Shown here piece after piece: positions 55,809 to 64,000 of a stretch of DNA of 64,000 nucleotides (its first letter is position 1; each line of letters opens with the position of its first letter). A program made the translations under genes and the position numbers. Origin of the DNA: Pseudoalteromonas sp. 3D05. Lineage in GTDB: Bacteria; Pseudomonadota; Gammaproteobacteria; Enterobacterales; Alteromonadaceae. Below the pieces are notes generated by a model, which worked only from the letters and a program-made list of their open reading frames with translations, did not search any database and was not told where the DNA came from. The stretch lies in NCBI RefSeq assembly GCF_002723455.1, contig NZ_PDUS01000001.1, positions 479,340 to 543,339 of the forward strand. Direction: 5' to 3'.

Positions 55809-57407
55809 ATGTCTAAAGCAGTTGACACTGCAAACTCAACGGAAACAAAAAAAGAATCGGGCTTATTTAACCGATTTTTATCTACTGTTGAGTTTTTGGG
55901 GAATATGTTGCCCCACCCTATCACTTTATTTGCGATGTTTTGTGTGGCGATCATCGTCTTCAGCGGTATAGCCGATTGGTTTGGGTTAAGCGCTATAGAC
56001 CCTCGTCCGGTTGGTTCTGCAGGGCGCGATCCTGATGGAGTTATTGAGGTTGTAAGTTTATTAAGCGCCGAAGGCCTGCAGCGTATCGTCACAGGTTTAG
56101 TAACTAACTTTACAAGTTTTGCTCCACTGGGCACCGTACTCGTTGCATTACTTGGCGTGAGTGTTGCTGAACATTCAGGCCTTTTGTCTGCAGCAATGCG
56201 TGGCATGGTGATGGGCGCCTCTAAGCGATTAGTTACATTTATGGTGGTCTTTGCTGCGATATTGTCAAATACAGCATCTGAGCTTGGCTATGTTGTATTA
56301 ATACCACTAGCCGCAATGATTTTCCATAGCCTAGGCCGCCACCCTCTTGCTGGCTTAGCTGCTGCGTTTGCTGGTGTATCGGGTGGTTACAGTGCAAACT
56401 TATTACTCGGAACTATCGATCCACTTCTTGCTGGTATTACCACTCCAGCCGCACAAATGATTGACCCTACATATCAAGTAGGCGCTGAGGCCAACTGGTA
56501 TTTTATGATGATATCGGTATTGCTTATTGCGCTTTTAGGCACCTTTGTTACTGAAAAAATTGTCGAACCACGCCTAGGAAAATATAACCCTGATGACGCC
56601 AGCGCCGATTTAGCTGATAACAATATAGAAGGATTAACTGCATTAGAAAAAACAGGCTTGAAGTGGGCTGGGGTCTCTTTACTTTTAGTTTCTCTTTTAT
56701 TGGCGTGGACTATCGTACCGGCTGATGGCATTTTACGTAACCCAGAGACGGGCCTTGTTGCGCACTCTCCGTTTTTAAAAGGCATTGTGGTCTTTATATT
56801 CGTTACGTTTGGTATCCCTGGTTTTGTTTATGGTCGTGTGGTCGGTACCATGAAGAACGATAAAGATGTCATTGATGCTATGAGTAAGAGCATGAGTTCA
56901 ATGGGTATGTACATTGTGCTTGTATTCTTTGCTGCGCAGTTTGTTGCATTCTTCAAATGGACAAATCTAGGTACTATTTTGGCAATTAATGGCGCAGCGC
57001 TACTTCAAGCACTTAATTTGACTGGCCCTGAGGTGTTTGTATTGTTTATTTTCATGTGCGCGCTTGTCAACTTGAGCCTAGGCTCTTCCTCTGCTCAGTG
57101 GGCTGTTACCGCGCCTATATTTGTCCCAATGCTAATGTTGATCGGTTACGCGCCAGAAACAATTCAAGCGGCATACAGAATTGGAGACTCGGTAACAAAC
57201 TTAATTACGCCTATGATGAGTTACTTTGGCCTCATCCTCGCTGTTGCAACTAAATATAAAAAGGACATGGGTATTGGTACACTTGTTGCCACAATGCTGC
57301 CTTATAGCATGTTCTTCTTTGTTGGTTGGGTTGTACTGTTTTATTTATGGGTCTTTGTTTTAGGGTTACCCGTTGGCCCTGGCTCCCCTATTTATTACAC
57401 GCCTTAA
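55809..57407 (+). CDS. abgT: AbgT-family transporter
   Basis: A 532-residue inner-membrane protein with about 11 to 13 helices, starting with a cytoplasmic segment then ...FLSTVEFLGNMLPHPITLFAMFC. It has the family motifs TGLVTNFTSFAPLGTVLVALLGV, GVSGGYSANLLLGTIDPLLAG and GSSSAQWAVTAPIFVPM. AbgT proteins were described as importers of p-aminobenzoyl-glutamate; other members export antimetabolites such as sulfonamides. Which applies here is open. A terminator follows. Confidence 0.92.
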   Translation: MSKAVDTANSTETKKESGLFNRFLSTVEFLGNMLPHPITLFAMFCVAIIVFSGIADWFGLSAIDPRPVGSAGRDPDGVIEVVSLLSAEGLQRIVTGLVTNFTSFAPLGTVLVALLGVSVAEHSGLLSAAMRGMVMGASKRLVTFMVVFAAILSNTASELGYVVLIPLAAMIFHSLGRHPLAGLAAAFAGVSGGYSANLLLGTIDPLLAGITTPAAQMIDPTYQVGAEANWYFMMISVLLIALLGTFVTEKIVEPRLGKYNPDDASADLADNNIEGLTALEKTGLKWAGVSLLLVSLLLAWTIVPADGILRNPETGLVAHSPFLKGIVVFIFVTFGIPGFVYGRVVGTMKNDKDVIDAMSKSMSSMGMYIVLVFFAAQFVAFFKWTNLGTILAINGAALLQALNLTGPEVFVLFIFMCALVNLSLGSSSAQWAVTAPIFVPMLMLIGYAPETIQAAYRIGDSVTNLITPMMSYFGLILAVATKYKKDMGIGTLVATMLPYSMFFFVGWVVLFYLWVFVLGLPVGPGSPIYYTP

Positions 57408-57415
57408 TACCAGTG

Positions 57416-57445
57416 AAAGAATACCAGCTTAGGCTGGTATTCTTT
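57416..57445 (+). terminator. Terminator after abgT
   Basis: AAAGAATACCAGC (57416-57428) and GCTGGTATTCTTT (57433-57445) form a perfect 13-bp stem with loop TTAG. T-tract is short but follows the stem. Confidence 0.88.
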
Positions 57446-57503
57446 ATTGTTTAAAACAATAAACCTATTACACTTACTTTATTCGAACCTTATTAATTTT
57501 AGT

Positions 57504-58472
57504 ATGCCTTCGTATTTATTAATAACGCTATGTATATTTTCGCTGTTATCATCAAACACATTTGCAAACGCAAAAAAAGATCTTGAATCAGCCTTTGCAA
57601 GCTCTCTTATTTTAACTAACGGTGAAAGTATCTCGTTAGGGTATGGTAATTTTGATCCAAATATACTCATCGACCCGCATCAAAATAACCTAGATGTAGA
57701 TGAAGCTTTAGCCTTAAGGCATCAGCTAACCTTATATAGCCTCCCTTTTGACTTTAATCTCAACGATCCAATCAGTGGCTATAAAAGTACCTTTCGTACT
57801 AAAGTGAATTATTTAGAGCAAAAGCACAATGTTGACATATTTGATAATGAGCAATCCGATCTGAGTGCAGAGAAAATGTTGAGTGTAAGTTTGGGTGCAA
57901 GTATTGAAAAGCCAATCAGTAGTAATTGGCTTTATAGAACACGTATTAATGCCCATTTAATGCATTACACGAATGATTACGTGTATAACAGTCGGCAAAG
58001 CAAGCAGCAACTAAAACCGATTACTGATGGAATTTACAGTAATATCAGTAGTCGTGCTCTTATTCTCAACCCCAGCGCCTCATTCGTTTATAAGCTCCCT
58101 AGAAACTGGGGTCATTACGAATACAAACTAAAATTTGAATACTATTATGGTTGGGCACTTTCACAACCTCAATCACTTAAATCTATCAATCCAGAAAGCT
58201 GGCAAATAAATAACGCTATAAAAGCAAATTTTAATATGTTTTCTTTTTTTGATTTAACACAGTCATTTTATGTTAAAGCACAACGAGTTGATTTAGGTGC
58301 TGATGCCATTGCACCGCTTGGTACGAATCATTTCTACGAATTTGGTTTTGGTTTTTTATGGGATGTATCCAATTGGACTGACTGGTTTGATGATGTTGGC
58401 GTTGGCGTGAACATACACAATGGCAGTGCGTTAAATGGTGGCACCATCGTGATTTATTTCAATGAAATTTAA
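57504..58472 (+). CDS. Probable outer-membrane beta-barrel protein
   Basis: The 322-residue protein from ATG 57504 has a signal peptide (PSYLLITLCIFSLLSSNTFA) and a long amphipathic beta pattern with alternating aromatic residues (HYEYKLKFEYYYGW), ending with a hydrophobic strand (GGTIVIYFNEI). It resembles the solitary autotransporter-like outer-membrane barrel proteins of Vibrio (Omp_AT), with ASSLILTNGESISLGYGNFDPN early on. The open frame extends to a TTG at 57447, which is less likely. Function unknown. Confidence 0.65.
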   Translation: MPSYLLITLCIFSLLSSNTFANAKKDLESAFASSLILTNGESISLGYGNFDPNILIDPHQNNLDVDEALALRHQLTLYSLPFDFNLNDPISGYKSTFRTKVNYLEQKHNVDIFDNEQSDLSAEKMLSVSLGASIEKPISSNWLYRTRINAHLMHYTNDYVYNSRQSKQQLKPITDGIYSNISSRALILNPSASFVYKLPRNWGHYEYKLKFEYYYGWALSQPQSLKSINPESWQINNAIKANFNMFSFFDLTQSFYVKAQRVDLGADAIAPLGTNHFYEFGFGFLWDVSNWTDWFDDVGVGVNIHNGSALNGGTIVIYFNEI

Positions 58473-58554
58473 AAAATAGCTAATTGTATTCATATTGTAA
58501 ATAAGGGTTGTTACACTGTGCAGATAAATATTATTAATAAAATGGACTTTACTA

Positions 58555-59343
58555 ATGAAAAATGTACTTTTTCTTTTATGCCTTTTTAGCTCAAACGCAT
58601 TTGCTCTCGAGCTACAAAAGTACCCCATAGTGTTAGAATCGCCGCTTGGTGAACAAGTGACGATAGTCGAAAATGCCGATAAAACACAGGCTTTGGTCAA
58701 AGTTATTGGCGTAAACCACCCCATTGATGAAGTGGTGTTTTTAACTGTTCTACTCCCACATGGTAGTATTCAAGCGTATAAATACACCTACGATGGACAG
58801 CAGCGTGCGTTGGTTACCCGTGAGCAAGGTTACAGCTGTTGTAGTTATTCGTTATATTTACCAGATACCAATAAAGCTATCTATTTATCTGAATTAAAAG
58901 ACAAACGTAATAAAGCGATCAGTGAAGACACATACGCTCAATACAAAATGCAATTAGAAAAAGGTGTTCAATCTAAGCTTGCATTATTTAATAGAGAACG
59001 AGCAATTGAAAACCTCGCATCGGCTTTAACTGATGCCGATAAAGAACTAGCTTCGCACTGTGGCCAAAATATTAAAACGAAGGTTAACTGGCATGGGTTG
59101 GATAATAGTACCTTGCAAACCTATGCTGTAGGCGCCTATTGTGCTCAGGTGGCAAATGTATTAGTAAAACAATGTCAAAACTCTGCATTATTTAAAGCAA
59201 AAATAAAACCATTCAAATCTGTTGATTGTACCTTTAGCGACGAGCTGAAACTTCGTCACACTCAAAATACAATTAACTTCAAAACAGCCCCAAAAGAGCC
59301 AAATCAGATTCAGTTTGTGGAGGCTTACTTTAGGAATTTATAA
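58555..59343 (+). CDS. Exported protein of unknown function (262 aa)
   Basis: The protein has a signal peptide (MKNVLFLLCLFSSNAFALE) and a mature part with four or more cysteines (SCCSYSLY, SHCGQN, GAYCAQVAN, KQCQN, VDCTF), suggesting disulfides in the periplasm. I do not recognise a family. It follows the barrel gene by 82 bases on the same strand, so the two might be functionally linked. A terminator ends it. Confidence 0.65.
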   Translation: MKNVLFLLCLFSSNAFALELQKYPIVLESPLGEQVTIVENADKTQALVKVIGVNHPIDEVVFLTVLLPHGSIQAYKYTYDGQQRALVTREQGYSCCSYSLYLPDTNKAIYLSELKDKRNKAISEDTYAQYKMQLEKGVQSKLALFNRERAIENLASALTDADKELASHCGQNIKTKVNWHGLDNSTLQTYAVGAYCAQVANVLVKQCQNSALFKAKIKPFKSVDCTFSDELKLRHTQNTINFKTAPKEPNQIQFVEAYFRNL

Positions 59344-59357
59344 GAACTTGAATTAAT

Positions 59358-59384
59358 AAAAACGAGCCTAAAGGGCTCGTTTTT
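59358..59384 (+). terminator. Terminator after the 262-aa exported protein
   Basis: AAAAACGAGCC (59358-59368) pairs with GGCTCGTTTTT (59374-59384), followed by ATTT. Suited to end the plus-strand transcript and, from its A-tract, also the converging minus-strand transcript. Confidence 0.88.
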
Positions 59385-59403
59385 ATTTGCTTTATTTATA
59401 ACT

Positions 59404-59484
59404 AACCTAAACTCTGGAGACTAATAAATATATTTGTGATTTAATATCAATACATTAGTACATCTCTTAACCAGAGTTCAGGTT
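59404..59484. repeat. 81-bp imperfect inverted repeat, MITE-like
   Basis: AACCTAAACTCTGG (59404-59417) and CCAGAGTTCAGGTT (59471-59484) are complementary at 13 of 14 positions, separated by 53 AT-rich bases. The right arm ends two bases before the TAG of the DUF5916 gene (59487-59489). It could be a small mobile palindrome or a weak terminator. Confidence 0.5.
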
Positions 59485-59486
59485 AA

Positions 59487-61724
59487 CTAAAGCTGCCATG
59501 CATAGCTTAACTTTGTAAAGAATGTGCGTTGGTCTCTTTCTAGATTTTTTAACCCATCATTTTGGAAACCTTTATCAGAATAGCCGAGGAAAAATAAGGT
59601 CTGCGCATTAATCTTATACGAATACACAAGTTGGCTTCCATACTCTTTATTTAATTGGCTTACGCCATAGTAATACGCATCTTGGTTTCTATCTATATCT
59701 TCAAACTGTAAAATCAGTTTGAGCATAGAGCGCATATTAAATTTATAATATACCCGCAGATCAGTTAAGTTTGCAGTAAATACATTCTCACCCTGAGGAT
59801 TATCTAGGCGATTATAGCTATGTTCAACTTGCACCTGCCAGTGGTCATTTATATCCCACGTCATTTCAGGCTCAATAATAAATTGATCACCTAATTGCTC
59901 GTTTGTGTAATCAATTTTACTACCGAATTCACTGTATAAGTTAAGCGTTATGTCTTTAGTTGGTTTAAACCCGCCCCAAATATAGCCAATGTTTTGGTTA
60001 TATAAATTATCATAGTAATTTTCTTTACGGTGGATAAAGCCAAACTCTAAGAATGATTGCATTTGACCTTTTAAGTAAATATACCCTTCATATTCTTCTT
60101 CTAGTAAAGTGCCGTCTTGCGCCCACGTTTTATCCCAATCTAAGTTATATGAGTATTCCGTCACTAGATTATTCGCATCCAAGTACCATGATTGCCCACC
60201 ACCTACTAATGCTTTCTTATAATCAACTTTTGCTTGATAGCCTAAATCAGTGCGGTAGTCTTCGCCAATATCTTCATAACTTGCAAATAATTTATAATCA
60301 CGCTTCTCACGGGTAAACTCTACTTTATACGCTTGATCAGACTGCTCGTCTTCTAATCCATAGAAATCAACAAGGTATTTCGAGTTTTGGCTGTCAGAGC
60401 TGGCTATTTGATAAAGTATGCTGTCGGTTTGATTAAACCAATAACTACCATCAAGCGAAACCACACTATTTTTATAATTATCAGCTTCACGATGCGTTGT
60501 TGTAAAACCTATTGTGCCTTTATCACCTATATCATATTGATAACGACCTACGGCGGATTTTGATTTTTCCGCTAAATTTGCAAAGCCAGAGCCCTGATTA
60601 GTAGGTAATAAAATACTGGTATTTTCATCATCCGCATACATAAATGCATAACTATGAGCTTCTGACTTACCCGTTATTTTTGCTCCGATTTTAGGCTGTG
60701 CAATAGTACGGGTATAAATTAGCTCGAATAAACTACTTTTAAAATATGACGCACCATCAAGAAAAAATGGACGTTTTTCGGCATAATAGATTGAATAAGA
60801 GGTATTGACATCAAGCTCTAAACTATCAGCTTCTACTTGTGAAAAGTCAGGATTAATTGTTGCATTGATAACGGCGTCTTGGCTGATACCCCATCTTAAA
60901 TCTAATCCAGCTTCGGTATCAATATCACCATTATTCCAATCCCCAGGTACAGTGTCTTTCACATCATGTCTAAGAGCTGTAACTGTTGGTGTTAATTGGA
61001 TATTTTTGCTCGGCTCCATGGCCTTAAAACCGGTGATTTTGTCAAACTGACAAAAACTGCATTTAACATCGCGATCAAACCCCACATTCGATAACTGGTA
61101 AAGCACCTCTCGTGGGTAGTTTCTCCATAGCGCGATGCTCCAAGTCATATCAGCTTTGTTTGTTGGGAATCTCAATGCTGTAAAAGGAATACGCATTTCA
61201 ACTACATAGCCCTCATCGGTTACTTGCCCTGCACTATCCCAAATCGCATTCCAAGATGGGTCTTCACTCCAGCCATCGGTGTCCGTCATGCGCATATCTC
61301 CCTGCGCACCTAATGGGTTAACATAAAACTCATACCCTGTTCTTTCATCATTGAAGGTATCTATCATTAAGGCAACATTATCATCTGCCCATAGCGTATC
61401 TCGATCACGTAATGCTGCTCTTATATTTTCTGGGTTTTCGTCATAAGCCATAAACGCAACATATAAATATTGTCCATCCTCATATAAATACGCATCAGTT
61501 TTAACTGGGGGAACCCCTTTTTCGTTCGGTTCGTTTTGATAAATTAATGGGATCAAAGTGGCATTTTGCCAATGTGGCTCATCAAGTTCACCATCTAGAT
61601 CTATCGACTGTTCAATGTGGGCTAAAGTGAAGTGCTGTTTCTGGGCTATTGAATCCGCGCTAAAAATCAACACGCAGATGATCAGAAGAGTTTTTATTAT
61701 TTGATTATAGTACTGCATAAACAT
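59487..61724 (-). CDS. DUF5916 outer-membrane protein with CBM9-like domain
   Basis: The 745-residue protein has a signal region (about 1-28: IIKTLLIICVLIFSADSIA), an N-terminal CBM9-like sugar-binding domain (about 35-215: IDLDGELDEPHWQNAT, DTLWADDNVALMIDTFND) and a DUF5916 C-terminal part (about 220-745), which is a 14- to 16-strand barrel-like region with many aromatic strand motifs. Related proteins are annotated as membrane-associated hydrolases, but no catalytic site is proven. A CxxC (KCSFCQF) is present near 220. It probably handles a carbohydrate at the cell surface. Confidence 0.8.
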   Translation of the reverse strand: MFMQYYNQIIKTLLIICVLIFSADSIAQKQHFTLAHIEQSIDLDGELDEPHWQNATLIPLIYQNEPNEKGVPPVKTDAYLYEDGQYLYVAFMAYDENPENIRAALRDRDTLWADDNVALMIDTFNDERTGYEFYVNPLGAQGDMRMTDTDGWSEDPSWNAIWDSAGQVTDEGYVVEMRIPFTALRFPTNKADMTWSIALWRNYPREVLYQLSNVGFDRDVKCSFCQFDKITGFKAMEPSKNIQLTPTVTALRHDVKDTVPGDWNNGDIDTEAGLDLRWGISQDAVINATINPDFSQVEADSLELDVNTSYSIYYAEKRPFFLDGASYFKSSLFELIYTRTIAQPKIGAKITGKSEAHSYAFMYADDENTSILLPTNQGSGFANLAEKSKSAVGRYQYDIGDKGTIGFTTTHREADNYKNSVVSLDGSYWFNQTDSILYQIASSDSQNSKYLVDFYGLEDEQSDQAYKVEFTREKRDYKLFASYEDIGEDYRTDLGYQAKVDYKKALVGGGQSWYLDANNLVTEYSYNLDWDKTWAQDGTLLEEEYEGYIYLKGQMQSFLEFGFIHRKENYYDNLYNQNIGYIWGGFKPTKDITLNLYSEFGSKIDYTNEQLGDQFIIEPEMTWDINDHWQVQVEHSYNRLDNPQGENVFTANLTDLRVYYKFNMRSMLKLILQFEDIDRNQDAYYYGVSQLNKEYGSQLVYSYKINAQTLFFLGYSDKGFQNDGLKNLERDQRTFFTKLSYAWQL

Positions 61725-61855
61725 CCATTTAGATTCGATTACTCAGAATAAGTAACTTTACGCGTGGATTGTAATTGAGCGAGGTACATTTGTTAACATT
61801 TTTATGAGTAAAATGTTAAATATAATAATAAATTCGCAGATGTATTTTAAAAAGT

Positions 61856-62179
61856 CTATGTTTCAATAAGTTTAAGCTTGTTTTGGACACCGTTCCAATC
61901 GTCAGCATCACTCGGAGCTGATTTCACCTCAGTAATACGTGGCCAAATAAGGGCAAGCTCAGCATTTAACTCAGTAAATTCTTTTTGCTCTTTCGGTAGT
62001 TCATCTTCCTGATATATTGCCTCTGCTGGGCATTCAGGTACACATAAACCACAATCAATACAATCGATTGGGCTTATAGCCAGAAAGTTAGGGCCTTCAT
62101 AAAAAGCATCAGCGGGACACACAGCCACACAGTCAGTGTATTTACACTTTATACAATTTTCTGTGACTACAAATGCCAT
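61856..62179 (-). CDS. fdxA: Seven-iron ferredoxin FdxA
   Basis: The 107-residue protein from ATG 62179 is a [3Fe-4S][4Fe-4S] ferredoxin of the Azotobacter FdI type. Cysteines occur in the patterns [14 protein letters not shown] (first cluster region) and [12 protein letters not shown] (second). The C-terminal extension ([20 protein letters not shown]) is typical. It is a soluble electron carrier; partners are not indicated by neighbours. The open frame extends to 62194 with a TTG, less likely. Confidence 0.92.
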   Translation of the reverse strand: MAFVVTENCIKCKYTDCVAVCPADAFYEGPNFLAISPIDCIDCGLCVPECPAEAIYQEDELPKEQKEFTELNAELALIWPRITEVKSAPSDADDWNGVQNKLKLIET

Positions 62180-62345
62180 AATCAGTGTGCTCAAGGTTAA
62201 TAAAATATAAGCGCAAGATCATACCCAACCACAGCAAAAATACAATAAATAATCACTGCCATCAGCGCTTAAATTAACGTAAAATACCCGAATATTGTGA
62301 GCATAGCTGAAGAGTTATTGCTAAGACACCTAACAGAGATTAAAT

Positions 62346-63956
62346 ATGATACGTTTAACCGAAATAAAGCTACCGCTTGATCATGACGAAAATGCCCTAC
62401 AACAAGCAATTTTAACCAAACTAGGCATAGAAAAGGCGCAGTTAAATAGCTTTAATGTATTTAAACGTGGTTATGATGCAAGAAAAAAAACCGCTATTTT
62501 ACTTATATACACACTTGATGTTGATGTTGAAAATGAAGCTGCACTACTTGAAAAATTCAGCAAAGACCAACATGTAAAACCAGCCCCTGATACACGCTAC
62601 AAATTTGTTGCTCAAGCGCCTGCAAATTTGAACCAAAGACCTGTGGTCATTGGTTTTGGCCCATGTGGTTTATTCGCTGGATTAGTACTAGCACAAATGG
62701 GCTTTAAACCCATCATTTTAGAGCGAGGCAAGGAAGTACGTGAGCGAACAAAAGACACGTTTGGTTTTTGGCGTAAACGTACCTTAAACACAGAATCAAA
62801 TGTTCAATTTGGTGAAGGTGGTGCAGGTACCTTCTCTGATGGTAAATTATACAGCCAAGTTAAAGACCCTAAGCATTATGGTCGTAAGGTTATTACTGAG
62901 TTTGTTGAAGCAGGTGCACCTGAAGAAATCATGTATGTCAGTAAACCCCATATCGGAACCTTTAAATTAGTTACCATGATTGAAAAAATGCGTGCCCGGA
63001 TTGAAGAGCTTGGCGGTGAGATACGTTTTAGCACTCGCGTTGACGATATCTTACTCGATGAAGGCCAAGTTAAAGGTTTAAAACTCTCTTCGGGTGAACA
63101 AATTGACACCCAGCATGTTGTACTTGCTGTGGGACACAGTGCGCGTGATACATTTAAGATGGTCCATGACAAAGGTATTTATGTTGAAGCCAAGCCTTTT
63201 TCTGTCGGTTTTAGAATCGAACATAAGCAGTCAATGATTGACGAATGCCGTTTTGGTGACAATGCCGGAAACCCAATCCTAGGCGCAGCTGATTATAAAC
63301 TTGTTCATCACTGTGATAATGGACGCACTGTTTATAGTTTTTGTATGTGCCCAGGTGGTACTGTGGTTGCTGCAACCTCAGAAGAAGGTCGCGTTGTAAC
63401 CAATGGTATGAGTCAATACTCGCGTAATGAACGAAATGCAAACAGCGCAATTGTTGTTGGAATTTCGCCTGAAAAAGATTTCCCAGGTCATCCACTTGCA
63501 GGCATAGATTTGCAGCGTAAATTAGAAGAGCAAGCTTATGAACTTGGCGGAAGTAACTACGATGCACCAGCGCAGTTAATTGGCGATTTCTTAAAAGGGA
63601 AAGACTCTAGTGATTTAGGTGATGTAAAACCATCTTATACTCCCGGTATTAAACTGACTGATTTAGGAAACGTTTTGCCTAAATTTGCCATTGAAGCAAT
63701 TAGAGAAGCTATCCCCGCGTTTAATAAACAAATTCGTGGGTTTTCTACTAATAATGGTCTGTTAACCGGTGTTGAAACACGAACCTCTTCACCTATTTGT
63801 ATCAAGCGCGATAAAACGATGCAGAGTATTAATACCCAAGGTTTGTATCCTGCTGGTGAAGGTGCAGGTTATGCGGGTGGTATTCTATCGGCGGGCATTG
63901 ATGGCATCAAAGCAGCCGAGGCACTTGCATTATCGATGCTTGAAAAGCAGAGCTAA
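62346..63956 (+). CDS. FAD-dependent dehydrogenase, COG2509 type
   Basis: The 536-residue protein has a small N-terminal alpha/beta domain (about 1-95) and then a FAD-binding fold, PVVIGFGPCGLFAGLVLAQMGFKPIILERGKEVRER, with a GEGGAGTFSDGKLYS motif and a C-terminal GLYPAGEGAGYAGGILSAGIDG FAD loop. It belongs to the uncharacterised FAD-dependent dehydrogenase group COG2509, often annotated as NAD(FAD)-utilising dehydrogenase. A role in electron transfer or RNA/DNA modification is not established. It stands alone, divergent from fdxA. Confidence 0.85.
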   Translation: MIRLTEIKLPLDHDENALQQAILTKLGIEKAQLNSFNVFKRGYDARKKTAILLIYTLDVDVENEAALLEKFSKDQHVKPAPDTRYKFVAQAPANLNQRPVVIGFGPCGLFAGLVLAQMGFKPIILERGKEVRERTKDTFGFWRKRTLNTESNVQFGEGGAGTFSDGKLYSQVKDPKHYGRKVITEFVEAGAPEEIMYVSKPHIGTFKLVTMIEKMRARIEELGGEIRFSTRVDDILLDEGQVKGLKLSSGEQIDTQHVVLAVGHSARDTFKMVHDKGIYVEAKPFSVGFRIEHKQSMIDECRFGDNAGNPILGAADYKLVHHCDNGRTVYSFCMCPGGTVVAATSEEGRVVTNGMSQYSRNERNANSAIVVGISPEKDFPGHPLAGIDLQRKLEEQAYELGGSNYDAPAQLIGDFLKGKDSSDLGDVKPSYTPGIKLTDLGNVLPKFAIEAIREAIPAFNKQIRGFSTNNGLLTGVETRTSSPICIKRDKTMQSINTQGLYPAGEGAGYAGGILSAGIDGIKAAEALALSMLEKQS

Positions 63957-64000
63957 ACTAACCCCCATAGCCTTGAGTCAATTTAGAGCAATAAAAAAGC

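Noticed and set aside
60053..60316. 87-aa plus-strand frame in the DUF5916 gene
   Set aside because: It is antisense in a gene with a continuous, recognisable frame.

Overview
The window looks like chromosomal DNA of a marine gammaproteobacterium of the Alteromonadales, most likely Pseudoalteromonas. The base composition is low in GC. The protein families and their arrangement fit that group: IlvIH behind a Val/Leu leader peptide, an AST arginine pathway cluster with a DUF1338 gene, a seven-gene glycogen operon, an RpoE-ChrR photolyase operon, DUF3081 and AbgT. The genus is inferred from these features, not tested by alignment. I saw no prophage, complete insertion sequence, CRISPR array, rRNA or tRNA. 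The mobile signal is confined to small palindromic or MITE-like repeats.

Layout. Positions 1-2822 (minus) hold most of a secreted M6 metalloprotease with PKD domains whose end lies outside the window. Positions 3014-5612 hold ilvIH with a readable attenuator: a leader peptide with eight alternating Val/Leu codons, an antiterminator segment and a terminator. A 53-bp palindrome sits between attenuator and ilvI. After hupB, a minus-strand run from 15732 down to 6111 reads as one operon of twelve genes. It starts with an ECF sigma factor and its zinc anti-sigma factor (ChrR type), then DUF523/DUF1722, photolyase, an NTF2-like protein, an SDR, a flavin oxidase, DUF1365, a cyclopropane/methyl-transfer fatty acid enzyme and three envelope proteins. 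It resembles the singlet-oxygen/light-stress regulon of Rhodobacter, including the likely furan fatty acid genes. A similar promoter motif lies before the adjacent LON-domain gene.

Positions 16460-28229 carry a small membrane protein, a secreted peptide, a hemolysin III-like protein, a LysR regulator with an alkyltransferase-like protein, an RND pump, rluF, an orphan sugar-binding protein, a DUF418 membrane protein, a degenerate EAL-HDOD protein and two MITE-like elements. Positions 28349-40280 are the glycogen operon (CBM48 protein, malQ, glgB, glgX, glgP, glgC, glgA), which covers synthesis, branching, debranching and phosphorolysis. A GGDEF-EAL protein is divergent from it, and a second GGDEF protein follows.

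Positions 44835-50126 hold an Lrp-type regulator divergent from argD/astC-astA-astD-DUF1338 (arginine to glutamate). Next come a decayed DUF1704 (QEGLA) gene, a ToxR/CadC-like membrane regulator divergent from a trypsin-like protease fused to ankyrin repeats, two small proteins, an AbgT transporter, a probable outer-membrane barrel, a periplasmic protein, a DUF5916 outer-membrane protein, a seven-iron ferredoxin and a large FAD-dependent dehydrogenase.

The best candidates for under-described biology are the extended light-stress lipid operon with its unknown envelope tail and possible second promoter, the protease-ankyrin fusion opposite a membrane-bound regulator, and the mobile palindrome wedged between the ilv attenuator and ilvI.
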